NCBI RefSeq assembly: GCF_004028155.1
Contig: NZ_SBII01000011.1
Coordinates: forward strand, 1-64,000
Origin: Flavobacterium cerinum
Lineage (GTDB): Bacteria; Bacteroidota; Bacteroidia; Flavobacteriales; Flavobacteriaceae
Length of the DNA stretch: 64,000 nt
Direction of reading: 5' to 3'
The notes below the pieces were generated by a model. That model was not told where the DNA came from. It saw nothing but the letters and a program-made list of their open reading frames with translations, and ran no database searches. Of the stretch, positions 52,067 to 61,279 are shown one piece after another (the stretch's first letter is position 1; the number at the start of each line of letters is the position of its first letter). The position numbers and the translations under genes were made by a program.

Positions 52067-52885
52067 TTACTTTTCATTAATTGTCCGTAAGGCTCTTTTT
52101 ATAATGTAAACAGTTTGTTTTGTTGTGTTCTGTTTCTCCCATTCTGAACATAATTGTACTACAAAAGAGGGATTTGTTTTTCCGGCATCATTGAGCCAGT
52201 TGGCTACACTATTCTGTACATACTTAGACGGATCTGAACTAAGTGGACTTAGGATGCTTAATGCTATTTCAGGATTTTGCTTTAAAATCTCAATATGTTC
52301 ACACCAAACACCTCTTGGGCGTGTTGCTTCACTGGCAAAACGCCTTATGTTTTCATCTTCAGATGATGTCCATGTACTCAGTACGCTAATACTTTCAGTA
52401 ATATTATCAATAATATCTTTTCGTACTGCCATCCAGCTTATCTCACGCACACCAAAGTGCTTGTCAGCAGCAAAGTGCTGTATCATTTTTAATTTTTCAT
52501 TTAGTGGGATTTCCGGGTCTTTACCAATGCTATAAGCTGCCCAGCATCGGGCCATATCGGCTTTGTCTGATTTTAACAGGTTGAAGAAATCAGTGTCATT
52601 ATGGATTGAAGTCAGGGTTAAGAGTTCATTTCCTATGGCTTCATTAATGGTGTTAACGGTTTGGTTTTTTAGATTTTCAAGGGCTTTTAGAACGGGTTTC
52701 AGATAAGCAGTCCGGTTATATTTGTTTAAAATGTTTTTAAACAACAATTTCTGGTCTACGGCGAGCCATTCTGTTAAGTTAACGGTAGCGGTTTCGCCTT
52801 TGTTTAGTTGTTCCAAAACGTACGGAGGTATTTCTTTAATAGATCTTGCTCCTTTTCTTGATTCGCTCATAGTTTGGTTTATCAT
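52067..52885 (-). CDS. DNA alkylation repair family protein (HEAT-like, AlkD/AlkC type)
   Basis: About 272 residues made of HEAT-like helical pairs. The segments IRRFASEATRPRGVW and DPSKYVQNSVANWLNDAGK are the signature of this alkyl-base DNA glycosylase superfamily, and an ARCWAAYS helix precedes. It removes or recognises alkylated purines without base flipping. An in-frame ATG 15 bases downstream (MSESRK) is an equally good start. It is divergent from an HxlR regulator with a 120-base shared gap. Confidence 0.82.
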   Translation of the reverse strand: MINQTMSESRKGARSIKEIPPYVLEQLNKGETATVNLTEWLAVDQKLLFKNILNKYNRTAYLKPVLKALENLKNQTVNTINEAIGNELLTLTSIHNDTDFFNLLKSDKADMARCWAAYSIGKDPEIPLNEKLKMIQHFAADKHFGVREISWMAVRKDIIDNITESISVLSTWTSSEDENIRRFASEATRPRGVWCEHIEILKQNPEIALSILSPLSSDPSKYVQNSVANWLNDAGKTNPSFVVQLCSEWEKQNTTKQTVYIIKRALRTINEK

Positions 52886-52924
52886 TTAAGCTCTTTGATT
52901 TTAAAAGCCACTTCATTTTTTAAT

Positions 52925-52932
52925 TAGTTTTG
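52925..52932 (+). promoter_or_regulatory. Predicted -7 box of the HxlR regulator gene
   Basis: TAGTTTTG fits TAnnTTTG. It lies in the gap shared with the divergent DNA-repair gene, about 75 bases before the regulator ATG. Confidence 0.5.
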
Positions 52933-53005
52933 CAAAGGTTAGCAATGTTTATGGGGCTTGCAATACCGCATATTTTTATCACATAGGGATAAAAAAGTCA
53001 ATTTT

Positions 53006-53350
53006 ATGAAAACAAAGGAGAGAACAATAGAAGAAAAAATATGTCCGTTAGAATTTGCTGTTAATACGATTAGTGGAAAGTGGAAAATACCCATAGTCTG
53101 GCAGATCAATGAAGGCAAGAAGCGTCCGAGTGAATTTTTGCGTGGTATAGGAAAAGTAGACAGGCGGGTATTAAACCAGCAGCTCAAAGAAATGGAGAAA
53201 GATGGTATTCTTGTGAAAGAAGCGTTCAATGAGCTTCCGCCAAGGGTTGAATATTCTTTAACCGAAACAGGTAAAAGCCTTGTTGAGGTTTTATGGCTGC
53301 TAAACAAATGGGGGGAGACTTTACTGGATAAAAATTCTGATCTGGAATAA
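53006..53350 (+). CDS. HxlR family winged-helix transcriptional regulator
   Basis: About 114 residues: an N-terminal CPLEFAVNTISGKWKIPI segment with the HxlR cysteine, then the wHTH (RPSEFLRGIGKVDRRVLNQQLKEM) and wing (PPRVEYSLTETGKSL). HxlR proteins often sense electrophiles or oxidants through the N-terminal cysteine and control a divergent gene. Here that neighbour is the DNA alkylation repair protein, so sensing of alkylating or electrophilic stress is plausible. I chose ATG 53006; the longer frame from 52958 begins with residues not seen in the family. Confidence 0.88.
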   Translation: MKTKERTIEEKICPLEFAVNTISGKWKIPIVWQINEGKKRPSEFLRGIGKVDRRVLNQQLKEMEKDGILVKEAFNELPPRVEYSLTETGKSLVEVLWLLNKWGETLLDKNSDLE

Positions 53351-53356
53351 ATATAA

Positions 53357-53392
53357 AAAACCCCTGACAGGTAGTATTTTGTCAGGGGTTTA
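53357..53392. terminator. Terminator between HxlR and aspartate kinase genes
   Basis: ACCCCTGAC pairs with GTCAGGGGT, with A/T arms on both sides, so it can serve both convergent genes. Confidence 0.88.
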
Positions 53393-53422
53393 ATTTATAG
53401 AGATAGGTTTAGTTGAAACTAA

Positions 53423-54679
53423 TTATGCTTCTTTAGTTACGATCTGCATTGTTTCACGGCTTATCTGTCTTACCAGTACTTCTTTGTTCTGGGCTACAGC
53501 ACCAGCCGATTTTTCATTAAAATGGCGGATGGTATATAATGAAACATTGTCATTATAGGTTACCTGGAATTTTTTAGATAGTATGTTTTTTAATTCAGTG
53601 AAATTGCCAAATTTATCATCTACACATACAGAGAAGCTAATCGCAGAGTTCTGGATAAGGTGCACTTTCATCTTGTATTTATGTAGTAATAAGAATATCT
53701 CGCTGATGTTTTCTTCCATAATGAATGAAAAATCAAGCGATGATAATGATATGAGCAATTGATTCTTCTTAACGATAAAGCAGGAAGTATGCGGTTCAAG
53801 ATCGGCACCTTTGCTCACACTCGTACCCGGTAATAGTGGGTTTATAAACGATTTTACATAAAGCGGAATTTCCTTTTTCTGTAACGGCTGTAATGTTTTA
53901 GGGTGAATAACTGTAGCACCATAAAAGGCAAGCTCGATAGCCTCGCGATAAGAGATCTGGTTTAAGAGGATTGCATTTTCAAAGTAGCGTGGGTCGGCAT
54001 TTAGTACACCAGGTACGTCTTTCCATATTGTTACGCTCTCTGCATTAAGGCAGTAGGCAAATATAGCAGCGGTATAGTCAGATCCTTCTCTTCCTAAAGT
54101 AGTCGTAAAGTTATTCTCATCAGATCCAAGGAATCCCTGAGTGATGTTAAGGTTCTTTTTCTTAACGCCTTTCGCGATGTTTTTCTGGGTCTGATCCCAG
54201 TCTACAGAAGCATCACGGTAATTGTTATCGGTTTTAATGAATTCTCTAACATCCAACCATTGATTTTTAAGTCCACGGAAGTTAAAGTAATGGCTAACTA
54301 TTGTTGTAGACATTATTTCACCAAGACTAACGATCTGGTCGTATACAAAGTTGTAGTTTGGCGACTTGTTGTTTTTCAGGAAGCTTTCTAAGTCGGCAAA
54401 AATTTTGTTTACCGCAGCAAACACTTCATTTTTATCGTCTTCAAAAAGATCCATTAATATTTGGTTGTGGTATTTCTTGACTTCCTGTACAGAGGCCTGC
54501 AGCTCTGCTGACTTATCAATGTAGTTCTTTATAACCACCTCAAGTGCGTTGGTTGTCTTGCCCATGGCAGAGATTACCAGCAGCACATCATCATGGCCTA
54601 CTTGGTCTAATACACTGTATACATTTTTAATACCGTCGGCATCTTTTACAGATGCTCCTCCAAATTTGAATACTTTCAT
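53423..54679 (-). CDS. lysC: Aspartate kinase (monofunctional)
   Basis: 418 residues. KFGGASV (4-10) is the nucleotide/aspartate-binding start of aspartokinases; TLGREGSDYTA (about 203-213) and a C-terminal regulatory ACT region (about 300-400) follow. It makes aspartyl phosphate for lysine, methionine and threonine. No homoserine dehydrogenase domain is fused. It lies 12 bases after the GNAT gene in a two-gene unit. Confidence 0.92.
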   Translation of the reverse strand: MKVFKFGGASVKDADGIKNVYSVLDQVGHDDVLLVISAMGKTTNALEVVIKNYIDKSAELQASVQEVKKYHNQILMDLFEDDKNEVFAAVNKIFADLESFLKNNKSPNYNFVYDQIVSLGEIMSTTIVSHYFNFRGLKNQWLDVREFIKTDNNYRDASVDWDQTQKNIAKGVKKKNLNITQGFLGSDENNFTTTLGREGSDYTAAIFAYCLNAESVTIWKDVPGVLNADPRYFENAILLNQISYREAIELAFYGATVIHPKTLQPLQKKEIPLYVKSFINPLLPGTSVSKGADLEPHTSCFIVKKNQLLISLSSLDFSFIMEENISEIFLLLHKYKMKVHLIQNSAISFSVCVDDKFGNFTELKNILSKKFQVTYNDNVSLYTIRHFNEKSAGAVAQNKEVLVRQISRETMQIVTKEA

Positions 54680-54691
54680 CCTGAAAAATGT

Positions 54692-55174
54692 TTATTCTGT
54701 TACTAAGTCTAACGTAAATTTTGTAATTCCTTCCTCGTCCATTTGTACCGTAAGCCAGTCCTGTAATATTGTAGCGCCAGAACGTTCGTAGAAATTAATG
54801 GCATGGGTATTCCAGTTAAGCACTACCCATTCTACACGGCGAACACCATCTTGTTTGGCAAACCTTATCACTTCTTTATAAAGGGCGCTTCCGGCACCGG
54901 TTCCTCTTTTTTCCTGTTTTACAATAAGATCTTCCAGGTGAATGGTTTTTCCTTTCCAGGTAGAGAAACGATAGTAAAACAATGCCGTTCCTATTATTTC
55001 GCCGTCAACTTCTGCAACAAATGTATGGAATAGGGGCATGTCGCCAAATCCTTCTTTTATAAGTTCGTCTACAGTAATTGCCACAGCGTTAGGCTCTTTC
55101 TCAAAAGTAGCAAGTTCTTTAATAAGATCCAGTACTGCCGGCATGTCTTCTTTCTGTCCTTTTCTAATTAACAT
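54692..55174 (-). CDS. GNAT family N-acetyltransferase
   Basis: 160 residues. The acetyl-CoA site is EKRGTGAGSALYKE (about 92-105), with N-terminal IRKGQKEDMPAVLDLIKELA and C-terminal NFYERSGA typical of diamine/spermidine acetyltransferase-type GNATs; the substrate is not certain. It starts about 15 bases after a TACTTTTG box, so the transcript leader is very short. It is probably co-transcribed with aspartate kinase. Confidence 0.88.
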   Translation of the reverse strand: MLIRKGQKEDMPAVLDLIKELATFEKEPNAVAITVDELIKEGFGDMPLFHTFVAEVDGEIIGTALFYYRFSTWKGKTIHLEDLIVKQEKRGTGAGSALYKEVIRFAKQDGVRRVEWVVLNWNTHAINFYERSGATILQDWLTVQMDEEGITKFTLDLVTE

Positions 55175-55188
55175 GAGTAAAATTTGCG

Positions 55189-55196
55189 CAAAAGTA
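55189..55196 (-). promoter_or_regulatory. Predicted -7 box of the GNAT-lysC unit
   Basis: TACTTTTG on the minus strand fits TAnnTTTG and lies 15-22 bases before the GNAT ATG. Confidence 0.55.
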
Positions 55197-55286
55197 CGAG
55201 CAAAAATGTATCGAAATAATAAATTATTATCATATCACAAAAATATCGATATTTGTGCCCTCTAACACAACTACAACGTTTTAGTA

Positions 55287-56300
55287 ATGAAAGAACGCAA
55301 CAAAACATTAGGCGAATTTATTATTGAGAAGCAGGAGGATTTTAAGTATTCTTCGGGCGAATTATCCAGGCTTATCAACTCGATACGATTAGCTGCTAAG
55401 GTGGTGAATTACAAGGTGAATAAGGCAGGATTAGTCGATATTATTGGTAAATTTGGCGAGCAGAACATACAGGGTGAAGACCAGCAAAAACTGGACGTAT
55501 ATGCTAACGAAGTATTCATGCAGACACTGGTAAATCGTGAGATTGTTTGCGGTATTGCCTCTGAAGAAAATGACGATTTTATAACAATTCAGGGTAACGA
55601 CGGATTACATAACAACAAATATGTAGTACTTATCGACCCGCTTGACGGATCATCTAACATTGATGTAAACGTTTCTGTAGGTACTATTTTTTCAGTTTAC
55701 AGAAGAGTAACGCCTATAGGAAGTCCGGTAACACTGGAAGATTTCCTTCAGCCGGGAGACCATCAGGTTGCAGCCGGTTATGTAATTTACGGAACATCTA
55801 CCATGTTAGTGTATACTACAGGTAATGGTGTAAACGGTTTTACACTTAACCCTGCAATAGGTACTTTTTACTTATCGCACCCTAACCTGAAGTTTCCTAA
55901 AGATGGAAACATCTATTCTATCAACGAAGGAAACTACGTTCATTTCCCACAAGGGGTTAAGGACTATATTAAGTACTGCCAGCTGGAAGAAGAAGACAGG
56001 CCGTATACATCCCGTTATATAGGAAGCCTTGTATCTGACATTCATCGTAACATGATAAAAGGCGGAATCTATATTTATCCAACAAGTTCTAAAGCACCAA
56101 ACGGTAAATTACGTTTGCTGTATGAATGTAATCCAATGGCTTTTATTGCAGAACAGGCTGGTGGTAAAGCCTCTGACGGATTTGGAAGGATAATGGATAT
56201 TGTTCCTACTGAACTTCATCAGCGTGTACCGTTCTTTTGCGGAAGCTACAACATGGTAGTGAAAGCAGAAGAGTTTATGACAAAAGCATCCGAAAAATAG
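55287..56300 (+). CDS. fbp: Fructose-1,6-bisphosphatase class 1
   Basis: 337 residues, the gluconeogenic FBPase. The metal-binding [10 protein letters not shown] motif starts at D117; upstream SEENDD (about 92-97) and downstream [10 protein letters not shown] and [11 protein letters not shown] segments are family hallmarks. It is a single gene. A strong terminator that is a copy of the one after the PorE-like gene follows. Confidence 0.95.
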   Translation: MKERNKTLGEFIIEKQEDFKYSSGELSRLINSIRLAAKVVNYKVNKAGLVDIIGKFGEQNIQGEDQQKLDVYANEVFMQTLVNREIVCGIASEENDDFITIQGNDGLHNNKYVVLIDPLDGSSNIDVNVSVGTIFSVYRRVTPIGSPVTLEDFLQPGDHQVAAGYVIYGTSTMLVYTTGNGVNGFTLNPAIGTFYLSHPNLKFPKDGNIYSINEGNYVHFPQGVKDYIKYCQLEEEDRPYTSRYIGSLVSDIHRNMIKGGIYIYPTSSKAPNGKLRLLYECNPMAFIAEQAGGKASDGFGRIMDIVPTELHQRVPFFCGSYNMVVKAEEFMTKASEK

Positions 56301-56309
56301 ATAGCATAA

Positions 56310-56337
56310 AAAATCCCGCCATTGGCGGGATTTTTTT
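56310..56337. terminator. Terminator shared by fbp and the TerB-like gene
   Basis: AATCCCGCC/GGCGGGATT hairpin with a T run, in sequence nearly identical to 2171-2197. The TerB-like stop codon lies in its T run. Confidence 0.9.
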
Positions 56338-56767
56338 ATTTGTTCATGTGCTGCATTTCGTAAAGGAAAGTATCCAGATCTACGCTTAATACAAGCAATG
56401 ATAATGATTTGTCTACAATATAGTGTACGTTGCCCGGTGTAAAACCTAATGCAAGTGCAAAACGTGTAAGTATTTCTTTTTGTCTTGGTCCTAGTATGTG
56501 GTCTGCATATACCATTCTTGAAAGATCATACAAACGCTCCAGCCTATGAACGTGAAGGTAAGGCGGGTTGATAGGGTATTGAGTAGGGTTGGCAAGGATT
56601 TCTGTGTACTCTTCGCCCGAAATTTCAAGCTCTTTTGCAAGTTTGTCAAGAAAGTGTCTTTCCTCTGTACTAAGGTGGCCGTTTTCCATAGCAACTCTTA
56701 CAATAGAAGCAAAGTGACCTTTATTCCTATTTTTAAAACCGCTGTCGAATAAATCTGAAATAGACAT
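56336..56767 (-). CDS. TerB-like helical protein
   Basis: 143 residues, all-helical, with NGHLSTEERHFLDKLAKELEIS and HILGPRQKEILTRFALALGF segments like the TerB/DjlA-type fold. Acidic residues could bind metal. No other tellurite genes are near, so a cofactor or stress role is open. Its promoter has a TATATTTG -7 box. Confidence 0.8.
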   Translation of the reverse strand: MSISDLFDSGFKNRNKGHFASIVRVAMENGHLSTEERHFLDKLAKELEISGEEYTEILANPTQYPINPPYLHVHRLERLYDLSRMVYADHILGPRQKEILTRFALALGFTPGNVHYIVDKSLSLLVLSVDLDTFLYEMQHMNK

Positions 56768-56793
56768 ATTTTATCTGTTAATATTATAAGGAA

Positions 56794-56801
56794 CAAATAT
56801 A
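56794..56801 (-). promoter_or_regulatory. Predicted -7 box of the TerB-like gene
   Basis: TATATTTG on the minus strand fits TAnnTTTG, with a TTTC about 17 bases upstream. It lies 27-34 bases before the ATG. Confidence 0.55.
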
Positions 56802-56932
56802 CTTCTATATTTTATGCTGAAATAATTTTTTAAAATAATTTAGCTAAGATTGTGCTCTTTATAACCATTTTACGGTATTAAAGTATCCAAAAAAAATGTA
56901 AGTTTACGGTTTAAATTATCATAAACTACATT

Positions 56933-57523
56933 ATGTCGGATTTTGACTTGTATTTTAATATGGGACTAAGACATGTGCTGGATATCAATGCATATGATCA
57001 TGTGCTGTTTTTAATAGTGCTAACGGTTCCCTATATTTTTAAAGACTGGAAAAACGTATTGCTGCTCGTAACTTTGTTTACGGTAGGCCATACGGTATCG
57101 CTTATTTTGTCTGTTTTTGGTGTAATTACAGTAAATGCAGGTGTTGTGGAGTTTTTAATACCCATTACGATTCTCATCACGGCATTATATAATATATTTA
57201 AAGCCTCCAGGAAATCGGCAAAAAACAGCAGTATAAACTTTATAGCTATAACCACATTATTCTTCGGGATCATTCACGGTTTGGGCTTTTCTAACTATTT
57301 TAAGATCGTAGTCAATAAAAATTCCAAAGACAAATTAATGCCTCTATTGGAATTTGCATTAGGTATAGAAACAGCTCAGGTAATTATTGTACTGGTGGTA
57401 TTGTTGCTGTCTTATATATTACAGGAGTTCTTTCGTTTGTCAAAACGCGACTGGATATTAGTAATGTCGGCATTTGTTGCAGGGGTTGTAGTGCCTATGA
57501 TTACGGGTAGTGAAATTTGGTAA
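56933..57523 (+). CDS. HupE/UreJ family membrane protein
   Basis: 196 residues with five to six membrane helices. The family residues are visible: GLRHVLDINAYDHVLF (about 11-26) with a His-Asp metal-binding pair, FTVGHTVSL and GIIHGLGFS. HupE/UreJ proteins carry nickel or cobalt ions. No hydrogenase or urease gene is nearby, as is usual for the Bacteroidota form, so the ion and target are unknown. Confidence 0.88.
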   Translation: MSDFDLYFNMGLRHVLDINAYDHVLFLIVLTVPYIFKDWKNVLLLVTLFTVGHTVSLILSVFGVITVNAGVVEFLIPITILITALYNIFKASRKSAKNSSINFIAITTLFFGIIHGLGFSNYFKIVVNKNSKDKLMPLLEFALGIETAQVIIVLVVLLLSYILQEFFRLSKRDWILVMSAFVAGVVVPMITGSEIW

Positions 57524-57582
57524 TCTTTTAACGTTATAAGAATCTGCTATACCTTAATTTTAAGGTGCAGGATTTGTTCCTC

Positions 57583-58032
57583 ATGATGAAAGAAAAAAAA
57601 CAAAAAAAATACGATAAAGCTTATTTAAGAATTGCAAAAGAATGGGGACAGCTGTCTTATTGCACGCGTAAAAAAGTTGGCGCAATTATTGTAAAAGATA
57701 GAATGATAATCTCTGACGGTTATAACGGGACGCCGTCCGGGTTTGAGAATTGCTGTGAGGATACTGAAGGCACGACCAAATGGTATGTGCTCCATGCTGA
57801 AGCAAATGCAATATTAAAAGTTGCCCGTTCAACACAATCCTGCGAAGGCGGAACGCTGTACATAACCATGTCACCCTGTAAAGACTGTAGTAAATTAATA
57901 CATCAGTCCGGAATAAAAAGAGTAGTGTATAAAGATGGCTACAAAGATGATTCGGGCATTGAATTTTTACTTAAAGCAGGTGTAGAGGTAGCGCACATTC
58001 CAGATTTGGAAGTAGATATACATGAAGATTAA
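57583..58032 (+). CDS. Deoxycytidylate (dCMP) deaminase
   Basis: About 149 residues: zinc-binding LHAEANA and SPCKDC motifs of the cytidine/dCMP deaminase fold, with the NGTPSGFENC substrate loop specific to dCMP deaminases. It supplies dUMP for thymidylate synthesis. ATG 57583 or 57586 is preferred over a GTG at 57565. It overlaps the ctpA gene by 11 bases. Confidence 0.9.
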   Translation: MMKEKKQKKYDKAYLRIAKEWGQLSYCTRKKVGAIIVKDRMIISDGYNGTPSGFENCCEDTEGTTKWYVLHAEANAILKVARSTQSCEGGTLYITMSPCKDCSKLIHQSGIKRVVYKDGYKDDSGIEFLLKAGVEVAHIPDLEVDIHED

Positions 58033-59599
58033 GAAAATTTATTTACCGATAATAGTATCATTGGCGCTTGCCATAGGACTGCTCATGGGCAGTTTCCTTA
58101 ATTTCCCCGCCGAACAGCGCGGAATGATATCCGGCTCTAACAAGAGCAAACTAAACAAACTTATAGATTTTATAGACAGGGAGTATGTAGATGAAGTGAA
58201 TACCGACTCTATTGTAGATATCACTGTAAACAGCATACTCGAAAAGCTCGACCCGCACTCCGTTTATATTGCTAAAAATGAAATGGAAGAGGTGGCTCAG
58301 AGCATGAAGGGAGATTTTGTGGGCATAGGGGTTAATTTCTATATGTACAAAGACTCGGTAGCGGTTATAAAACCAATACCCGGAGGGCCGTCTGAAAAGG
58401 CAGGAATTAAATCGGGTGACCGTATATTGTATGCTAACAATAGTAAGCTTTTTGGGCGAAAATTGCCGAATGATACCTTGTTCTCTAAACTGAAAGGTGA
58501 AGAGGGGTCGAATGTAACGCTTACAATTTTCAGAAAGAGTGAAAACAAAAAATTCAAAGTAGATGTAAAACGCGACATAGTACCTATTAAAAGTGTAGAT
58601 GCTGCTGTTATGGCCGATAAAAAAACGGGTTACATCAAAATAAACCGTTTTGCAGAGACTACTTACGATGAGTTTCATAAAGCACTGGAAGGCCTTAAGA
58701 AACAAGGTGCTTCAGAACTGATAATCGATCTTCGTGATAACGGAGGAGGTTATTTAGAGAAAGCGGTTCAAATTGCCGACGATCTTTTAAAAGACGGGCA
58801 GCTTATCGTGAAGACTAAAAATAAAAAGAACCGTGTGGATAAAACCTATGCTACAAAAGAAGGTAGTTTTGAAACCGGTAAACTATACATTCTGATCAAT
58901 GAAAATAGTGCTTCGGCAAGCGAAATCCTTGCAGGAGCTATTCAGGATAACGATAGAGGTGTAATTGTGGGGAGACGTTCTTTTGGTAAAGGACTAGTAC
59001 AGCGCGAAATGCCTTTGGGTGATGGTAGTGCAGTACGCCTTACGGTAGCCCGTTATTATACGCCTTCAGGCAGATCAATACAGCGCAGCTACTCTCATGG
59101 TGGTGCTGAATACTTTAATGAATTCGAGAAACGTTTTGAAAGCGGTGAGCTTTATGCCGCCGATAGCATAAAAGTTGCCGATACGCTTAAATTTAAAACC
59201 GCTAAAGGACGTATTGTGTACGGCGGCGGCGGTATTATTCCAGATGTTTTTGTGCCTCTTGAAGGTAAACATGGCGATGAGGCCGTTACTATGATAATGC
59301 AGAGCGGTGTTGTGAGCTATTTTGTGTTTGAACAACTGGATAAAGAACGTGCCGTATTTAAAGGATTATCTGCACAGCAGATAACTGATAAAGTTGTTGA
59401 AAATGATAAATACTTTAAAGCCTTTGGCGCATATCTTGCCAAGAACGGACTTGTATTTCATTTGGATCAGCATAAGGCGAAAGTAAAACATTACCTGGCT
59501 GCAGAGTTTGCAAGACAGCTATTAAGCGAAAAAGCCTACTATGAAATGATCCTTAAAGAAGATAATATGGTAAAGGCTGTATTGGAACATAAAAAATAA
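58022..59599 (+). CDS. C-terminal processing protease (S41A, CtpA/Prc type)
   Basis: 525 residues: an N-terminal membrane anchor/signal (about 6-24), a PDZ domain (about 95-180, GDFVGIGVNF...AGIKSGDRI), and the S41 catalytic core with SASASE (296-301) and the lysine K323 of SFGKG forming the Ser-Lys dyad. It trims periplasmic proteins. Overlap with the dCMP deaminase gene indicates co-translation. Confidence 0.93.
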   Translation: MKIKKIYLPIIVSLALAIGLLMGSFLNFPAEQRGMISGSNKSKLNKLIDFIDREYVDEVNTDSIVDITVNSILEKLDPHSVYIAKNEMEEVAQSMKGDFVGIGVNFYMYKDSVAVIKPIPGGPSEKAGIKSGDRILYANNSKLFGRKLPNDTLFSKLKGEEGSNVTLTIFRKSENKKFKVDVKRDIVPIKSVDAAVMADKKTGYIKINRFAETTYDEFHKALEGLKKQGASELIIDLRDNGGGYLEKAVQIADDLLKDGQLIVKTKNKKNRVDKTYATKEGSFETGKLYILINENSASASEILAGAIQDNDRGVIVGRRSFGKGLVQREMPLGDGSAVRLTVARYYTPSGRSIQRSYSHGGAEYFNEFEKRFESGELYAADSIKVADTLKFKTAKGRIVYGGGGIIPDVFVPLEGKHGDEAVTMIMQSGVVSYFVFEQLDKERAVFKGLSAQQITDKVVENDKYFKAFGAYLAKNGLVFHLDQHKAKVKHYLAAEFARQLLSEKAYYEMILKEDNMVKAVLEHKK

Positions 59600-59630
59600 T
59601 ATTAAGTGCTCATGGCACTTGCAGATAACA

Positions 59631-59664
59631 AAAAAGCGGGATTCATTATGGATCCCGCTTTTTT
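59631..59664. terminator. Terminator after ctpA
   Basis: AAAAAGCGGGAT pairs with ATCCCGCTTTTT around a 9-base loop; symmetric arms suit both strands. Confidence 0.88.
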
Positions 59665-59688
59665 GTATTGTATAATAGTTGTTGTAAA

Positions 59689-60297
59689 CTACTTTCTGGT
59701 GCTATCGTGATATTGTGTAGGTTTGCCATCATTCCAAAGTGTAAGGATATCTGTTCCTACTGCTGCGCCACTTCCGGCTGCTATAGATAACTGGCTTCTA
59801 TGACCTGCAAGTGTTCCTGCAACATAAATGCCCGGGGCTACAAGATGATCTTCATTTTTAAGCTGTATACGGTTTTTTTCCGGCATTGCTTTCTTGTTAG
59901 GAATAACATAGTCCATAAGCCCTTCTATAGCAAATGTATTTGCAGAGCCTATTGTTACAACTATCATTTTTGTTTTGTAAGTACCTTTGTTTGTAGTAAC
60001 GATAAAGTTACCCGCTTCGCCCTCAACACTCATTACCTTTTCGTTAGGTATCTGCTCCATTTCAGGATATAGATCGCTTAATTGTTTCAGACTGGTTTCC
60101 ATAAGGTCTAAGCCTAATGTCCCTGCAGGAATGCCATAAGCATTATTAAAAAGAGCATCTTGTAAAGAGGTTGCCTTTTGGTGGGTAAAGATTCCTGTTT
60201 TCTTACCTTCGGCGTATGGTCGCTTTAGTGCGGAACCTATAATAAGTGCACAGGAAACGCCCGAAACGCCTCCTCCAATAATTAAAACGTCAAACAT
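59689..60297 (-). CDS. Half-size thioredoxin-reductase-like FAD protein
   Basis: 202 residues. It has the FAD site IIGGGVSGVSCAL (about 6-18) and the C-terminal GIYVAGTLAGHRSQLSIAAGSGAAVG motif of thioredoxin reductases, but there is no NADPH-binding domain and no redox CxxC between them. The frame is intact, so it is a single-nucleotide-domain flavoprotein rather than a truncated gene. A small membrane-protein gene lies 5 bases upstream in the same unit. Confidence 0.8.
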   Translation of the reverse strand: MFDVLIIGGGVSGVSCALIIGSALKRPYAEGKKTGIFTHQKATSLQDALFNNAYGIPAGTLGLDLMETSLKQLSDLYPEMEQIPNEKVMSVEGEAGNFIVTTNKGTYKTKMIVVTIGSANTFAIEGLMDYVIPNKKAMPEKNRIQLKNEDHLVAPGIYVAGTLAGHRSQLSIAAGSGAAVGTDILTLWNDGKPTQYHDSTRK

Positions 60298-60302
60298 AAA
60301 TT

Positions 60303-60503
60303 TTAGTGATTTCTGGTTTTTTCCTCGATGTTTTTAGCCATTCTAAAAATAACCAGAATACAAACAGCACATAAAGAAGCGATGATGCCTATAAGTGCAA
60401 CTAAACTATTTCCTGTTAACAGGTTATCAAAATCAAGTAGGGTGATGTTGAAAATAATAAGCGCTAACGCGATAGTCATTAAGGTGTAAATAAAAATTTT
60501 CAT
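60303..60503 (-). CDS. Small two-helix membrane protein
   Basis: 66 residues with two hydrophobic segments (about 2-24 and 33-53) and a basic, charged tail (RMAKNIEEKTRNH). No family recognised. It is translated 5 bases before the half-size flavoprotein, so it may anchor it to the membrane. Confidence 0.6.
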   Translation of the reverse strand: MKIFIYTLMTIALALIIFNITLLDFDNLLTGNSLVALIGIIASLCAVCILVIFRMAKNIEEKTRNH

Positions 60504-60568
60504 TATATAGTATCTTTTATTTAAGATAGGTGATTGGTGTTCAGTGCGGGAAATTAATGAATATAATA

Positions 60569-61150
60569 TTATAGAAACAATTGTTTAACATTAGCTGCAA
60601 ATAATTTAACAGCTATTGCAAGGAGTACAACTCCAAAAACTTTACGGATTACGCCAAGACCGTTAACGCCTAAAATGCGTTCTATTCTTGCAGAAAGCTT
60701 TAGTACAGCAAAAACAACTATTACATTGATTACTATGGCAATAATAATATTTATTTTTTCAAATTCTGCGCGAAGCGATAGTATCGTTGTCATGGTTCCG
60801 GCTCCGGCAATAAGTGGGAAAGCTATCGGGACTATAGAGGCTGTACTTGGGTTGTCTTCTTTGTAAAGGCGTATTCCCAGGATCATTTCTAATGCAAGAA
60901 AAAACAAAACAAAAGCACCTGCAACAGCAAATGAATTAGCATCAATACCGATGAGTTTCAAGATTTCTTCTCCTACAAAAAGGAAAGCGATCATGATTAC
61001 CATAGCTACAATTGAAGCCTTTTCTGAGTGTATGTGGCCTACTTTATTACGTAAGTCGACAATTATAGGAACACTACCCACGATGTCGATTACTGCAAAC
61101 AGTACCATGCTGGCTGTAAATACTTCTTTCCAGTCTAACTCCATATACAT
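60569..61150 (-). CDS. MarC family integral membrane protein
   Basis: 193 residues, about six membrane helices, with the family segments FAVIDIVGSVPIIVDLR, IVPIAFPLIAGAGTMTTIL and IRKVFGVVLLAIAVKLF. The transported compound is unknown; the older drug-resistance link was withdrawn. An in-frame ATG lies two codons downstream of the start (MYMEL). A TACCTTTG box precedes it. Confidence 0.88.
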   Translation of the reverse strand: MYMELDWKEVFTASMVLFAVIDIVGSVPIIVDLRNKVGHIHSEKASIVAMVIMIAFLFVGEEILKLIGIDANSFAVAGAFVLFFLALEMILGIRLYKEDNPSTASIVPIAFPLIAGAGTMTTILSLRAEFEKINIIIAIVINVIVVFAVLKLSARIERILGVNGLGVIRKVFGVVLLAIAVKLFAANVKQLFL

Positions 61151-61164
61151 TAATGTTTAGCTCG

Positions 61165-61172
61165 CAAAGGTA
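61165..61172 (-). promoter_or_regulatory. Predicted -7 box of the marC-like gene
   Basis: TACCTTTG on the minus strand fits TAnnTTTG and lies 15-22 bases before the ATG. Confidence 0.55.
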
Positions 61173-61224
61173 TTAATAAATATGATATATTATTCTTATT
61201 GAAAAAGCGGGTATGGTTATAAAA

Positions 61225-61257
61225 ATAGCCGGAATGCTTTAAAACATTCCGGCTATA
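61225..61257 (-). terminator. Terminator of the large S41 peptidase gene
   Basis: ATAGCCGGAATG/CATTCCGGCTAT, a 12-bp stem, followed on the minus strand by a T run. Confidence 0.85.
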
Positions 61258-61279
61258 TTGATTTAGAGTACTGAGAAAT

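Noticed and set aside
57565..57582. GTG start for the dCMP deaminase
   Set aside because: Two adjacent ATG codons at 57583/57586 lie closer to the family N-terminus; the extra residues have no support.
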